From Jimgerdemannia flammicorona (lineage: Eukaryota > Mucoromycota > Endogonomycetes > Endogonales > Endogonaceae), in the NCBI GenBank assembly GCA_003990745.1, contig RBNI01007499.1:1-10250 (forward strand): a DNA stretch of 10,250 nucleotides, given 5' to 3'. Below are positions 8,440 to 10,250 of the stretch, in pieces; within the stretch, counting starts at the first letter, position 1; the number at the start of each line of letters is the position of its first letter. The notes below the pieces were generated by a model, which saw only the letters and a program-made list of their open reading frames with translations, did not search any database and was not told where the DNA came from. The translations under genes were made by a program, and so were the position numbers.

Positions 8440-9970
8440 AATACCCAGAACAAACTCGAATTTCGTCCTCTTATAGATGATGCTACTTCGCGTTTTTAAA
8501 CCTATTGGAATATTTGTTGCCGTAATGAGCGAGGTATGATCCTGTACTGACTTGTACCGAAATCATTTCTTCAAGACATTACCACTTACGTTTAATGCTA
8601 AACCCGATTTTAATCCCGCATGCAAAGATCATTAAAAGGATGGCCCCTTTCCTGATTGTGCTTGCGATGGCCCTTTTAGGTTTTGCACAAGCCTTATATG
8701 AACACCTGAAGCATTCCTGCCCAAACACCACGGCTTTCAACATCATTAATGGCACCATAGGCAATGAAAATGTCAGCTTGAGTGCATTTCCATTCGATGC
8801 ATCTGGCAATGATTTCCATCAGGACTTCAAAACGGTCTTGGGTAATGTTTTCTTTTTCACATCTCAAAACTATGCAACGATGGCAATGTAAGTTTATTTG
8901 TTTATGTTGTGTTGCATCTTTTTTCGGGTGGGGATGGGAGACAAAAGGTTGTTAGGGTAGATAGCAGTGAAATTTACTTTACAACACATGCGCAAAGATT
9001 CCAATCGGACCCCAGCATCATGGGCGTGATGTTTATCTTTGCCGTGGTAACCAACATCCTGCTCTTGAACGTCCTCATCGCTCTCCGTGAGTAGACAGAC
9101 CCTATTTATTCGGAGAAGACTGTGAATTTTGCATTTAATGAAATCAAGCGAAAATTCAGATGGCTCTGAAGAACAATCCCGAAACTAATCGCACTTGCCC
9201 GATATTACCTAGTCAACAATGTCTACAACAAAGCTCTCGAATCTGGACAACGCCTTTGGCTTCTCCTGTTTGTCCAAATTGTTGCCGATATTGAGCTTCA
9301 TCCGTTTCTCGATGTTTATTGGAAGCGGCACGTCAGGGAGGACTGGTTCCCGCCCTATGTTTACTACATTGGTATATATGCACCCGATTGTCTATTGTAA
9401 TTGGTTAAACAAAACCAATGTCTTACTTTTTTTTTTTTTTTTTTTTTTTTGAACGATAGCGCACGATGTTGAAATAGAGGCTTACAGAAAAACAGCCCAC
9501 AAAAATCAAGGGGATCAGGATGAGGCTCAACAGCGGCAAATTCTAAAGTGGGGCCCAGCCGAGCAGTTCTCAGATGGTAGGTTTCGCAACATCATAGCTG
9601 ACCCCAATGTCTCTTATCCATCGCCACTCACACACAGCCTCTTTCAAATACAGTGTTTGAAAATATTCCCGACGTAGTCGAGGCTCTGTTCGACTACAAT
9701 CCAACTGAGAACCAATCGGATCACCTTCCCCTCAAGCGGGGACAGACGATCGATGTTGTCCGGGCCTTCCCCTCAGGCTGGTGGTACGGCGAGTGTGAGA
9801 GCAGACAGGGGCTTTTCCCTTCCAACTTCGTTGGCCCCTGCACAGAGGAGTCGCAATATTCGGAACCTAACATTCCCGATACGAAAGAGGCGCTGATCAA
9901 CGTGCAGAATGACGGAAGGAGATTGTGGTTCCCATCCATGGACTCGTTGCCCAATATTCCTAGAGATTAA
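5166..9970 (+). CDS. Beta-propeller / TRP-like six-helix ion channel with C-terminal SH3 domain (nine exons, about 1351 aa)
   Basis: Exons: 5166-6139, 6237-7929, 8014-8361, 8477-8533, 8628-8887, 8956-9086, 9213-9371, 9460-9576, 9654-9970. All introns are GT...AG and phases match throughout. The start is the first ATG after an in-frame TAG (5124). Residues 1-32 look disordered. About 33-560 form WD40-like blades (strands ending IW at 61-62, YVYD at 371-374, LW at 505-506). 560-889 is a helical linker. The channel domain has S1 899-917, S2 934-951, S3 966-981, S4 993-1015 (few arginines, so probably not voltage-gated), S5 1029-1049, pore loop about 1086-1111 and S6 1132-1155. A cytoplasmic helical tail follows. 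The SH3 spans about 1254-1307, with ALFDYNP, GWWYGE and GLFPSNFV. It is probably a membrane cation channel with cytoplasmic ends and an SH3 dock for proline-rich partners; ion selectivity is unknown. Resembles channel families expanded in early-diverging fungi. Confidence 0.88.
6163..6191 (+). repeat. T29 run inside intron 1
   Basis: It lies between the GTATTT donor (6140) and the acceptor (AG at 6235-6236), upstream of an ACTAAC branch-point motif (6203-6208). Because it precedes the branch site it is not the ordinary polypyrimidine tract. Confidence 0.95.
8398..8438 (+). repeat. T41 run inside intron 3
   Basis: It sits between the GTGAGT donor (8362) and TTATAG acceptor (8471-8476). An open frame running from exon 3 through this tract as poly-Phe is spurious: splicing here joins WFRL to MMLLRVFKPIG and completes the S4 helix and linker. 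Confidence 0.95.
9427..9450 (+). repeat. T24 run inside intron 7
   Basis: Lies nine bases before the acceptor AACGATAG. The same intron of the pseudogene copy has a TTTA-type microsatellite (about 494-520) in this place. Confidence 0.95.
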
Positions 9971-10169
9971 GACTGAAGTAATTTGATTGTGCCTGCTGCC
10001 ATTTGCACTGGGAGTTGTATATTTCTAGAAAAATGTTGATACATTTTTATTATTTCGATACGTCAATGTTACACTCAACAATGTCATCAAAAGGGTGTGC
10101 TATCCGTTTTCAACAGCCATTCTAAAGAACGTCATATTGTAGAATTCGGGAAGGGTTCTTCAAACCTCT

Positions 10170-10172
<3 letters not shown>
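9971..10172 (+). other. 3' untranslated / downstream flank of the channel gene
   Basis: Follows the TAA of the channel gene. Up to about 10080 it matches the flank of the pseudogene copy, and a weaker match continues past the place where that copy has its hairpin. No perfect AATAAA is visible; the AT-rich stretch near 10035-10055 may serve for 3' end formation. Confidence 0.5.
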
Positions 10173-10239
<67 letters not shown>

Positions 10240-10250
10240 TTTTTTTTTTT
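10173..10250. repeat. Long poly-T tract (T65-A-T12, runs off the window)
   Basis: Pure T from 10173 to 10237, one A at 10238, then T to the window end. It has the same make-up as the tract at 1854-1925 (a long T run, single A, shorter T run). Confidence 0.95.

Noticed and set aside
8362..8499. Open frame continuing from exon 3 through the T41 run
   Set aside because: It encodes poly-Phe and skips the GTGAGT donor; splicing to 8477 gives a sensible S4-linker sequence and keeps phase.
8576..8627. Earlier acceptor (TTCAAG, 8571-8575) for exon 5
   Set aside because: It puts exon 5 in the wrong phase after exon 4. The AG at 8626-8627 keeps phase 0 and joins VMSE directly to IIKRMAPF, as expected for an S4-S5 linker.

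Overview
The window is eukaryotic and looks fungal, most likely from an early-diverging lineage (Mucoromycota such as Mortierellomycotina or Glomeromycotina). The reasons are short introns (68-126 bp) with GTA/GTG donors and YAG acceptors, compact genes, long A/T homopolymer runs, and a channel gene whose architecture I associate with those fungi. The lineage is an inference from family knowledge and was not tested by a search.

The right half (5166-9970, + strand) is one gene that can be assembled with confidence. It has nine exons and eight introns and encodes about 1351 residues. The protein has an acidic/serine-rich leader, a WD40-like beta-propeller, a helical linker region, a six-helix TRP/polycystin-type ion-channel domain with a glycosylation-prone turret, a cytoplasmic helical tail, and a C-terminal SH3 domain. 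The exon phases all agree, and each junction restores a sensible protein. Three of its introns carry pure T runs of 24-41 bases.

The left end (1 to about 1106, + strand) is a decayed copy of the last four exons and intervening introns of the same gene (exons 6-9: last channel helix, tail and SH3). It was copied as DNA with its introns and is now broken by nonsense codons, indels and loss of a splice donor. Weak similarity to the 3' flank continues to about 1260 and is interrupted by an 83-bp hairpin element that the right-hand copy lacks.

The middle (about 1390-3548, + strand) has patches that look protein-coding but are separated by stops, a 72-bp T-rich run and a GC-rich, proline-rich stretch. 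I cannot name the product. It is either an unrecognised multi-exon gene with weak donors or a gene remnant. It is followed by about 1.6 kb of AT-rich intergenic DNA that holds a 169-bp MITE-like element built of repeated GTTAATCGTCATTCTT-type units (4027-4195), one exon-like fragment (4432-4577) and an A26 run just upstream of the channel gene.

The window ends in a T tract of more than 75 bases. Overall this is probably part of a tandem or dispersed array of propeller-channel paralogues in a region rich in small non-autonomous elements and homopolymers.
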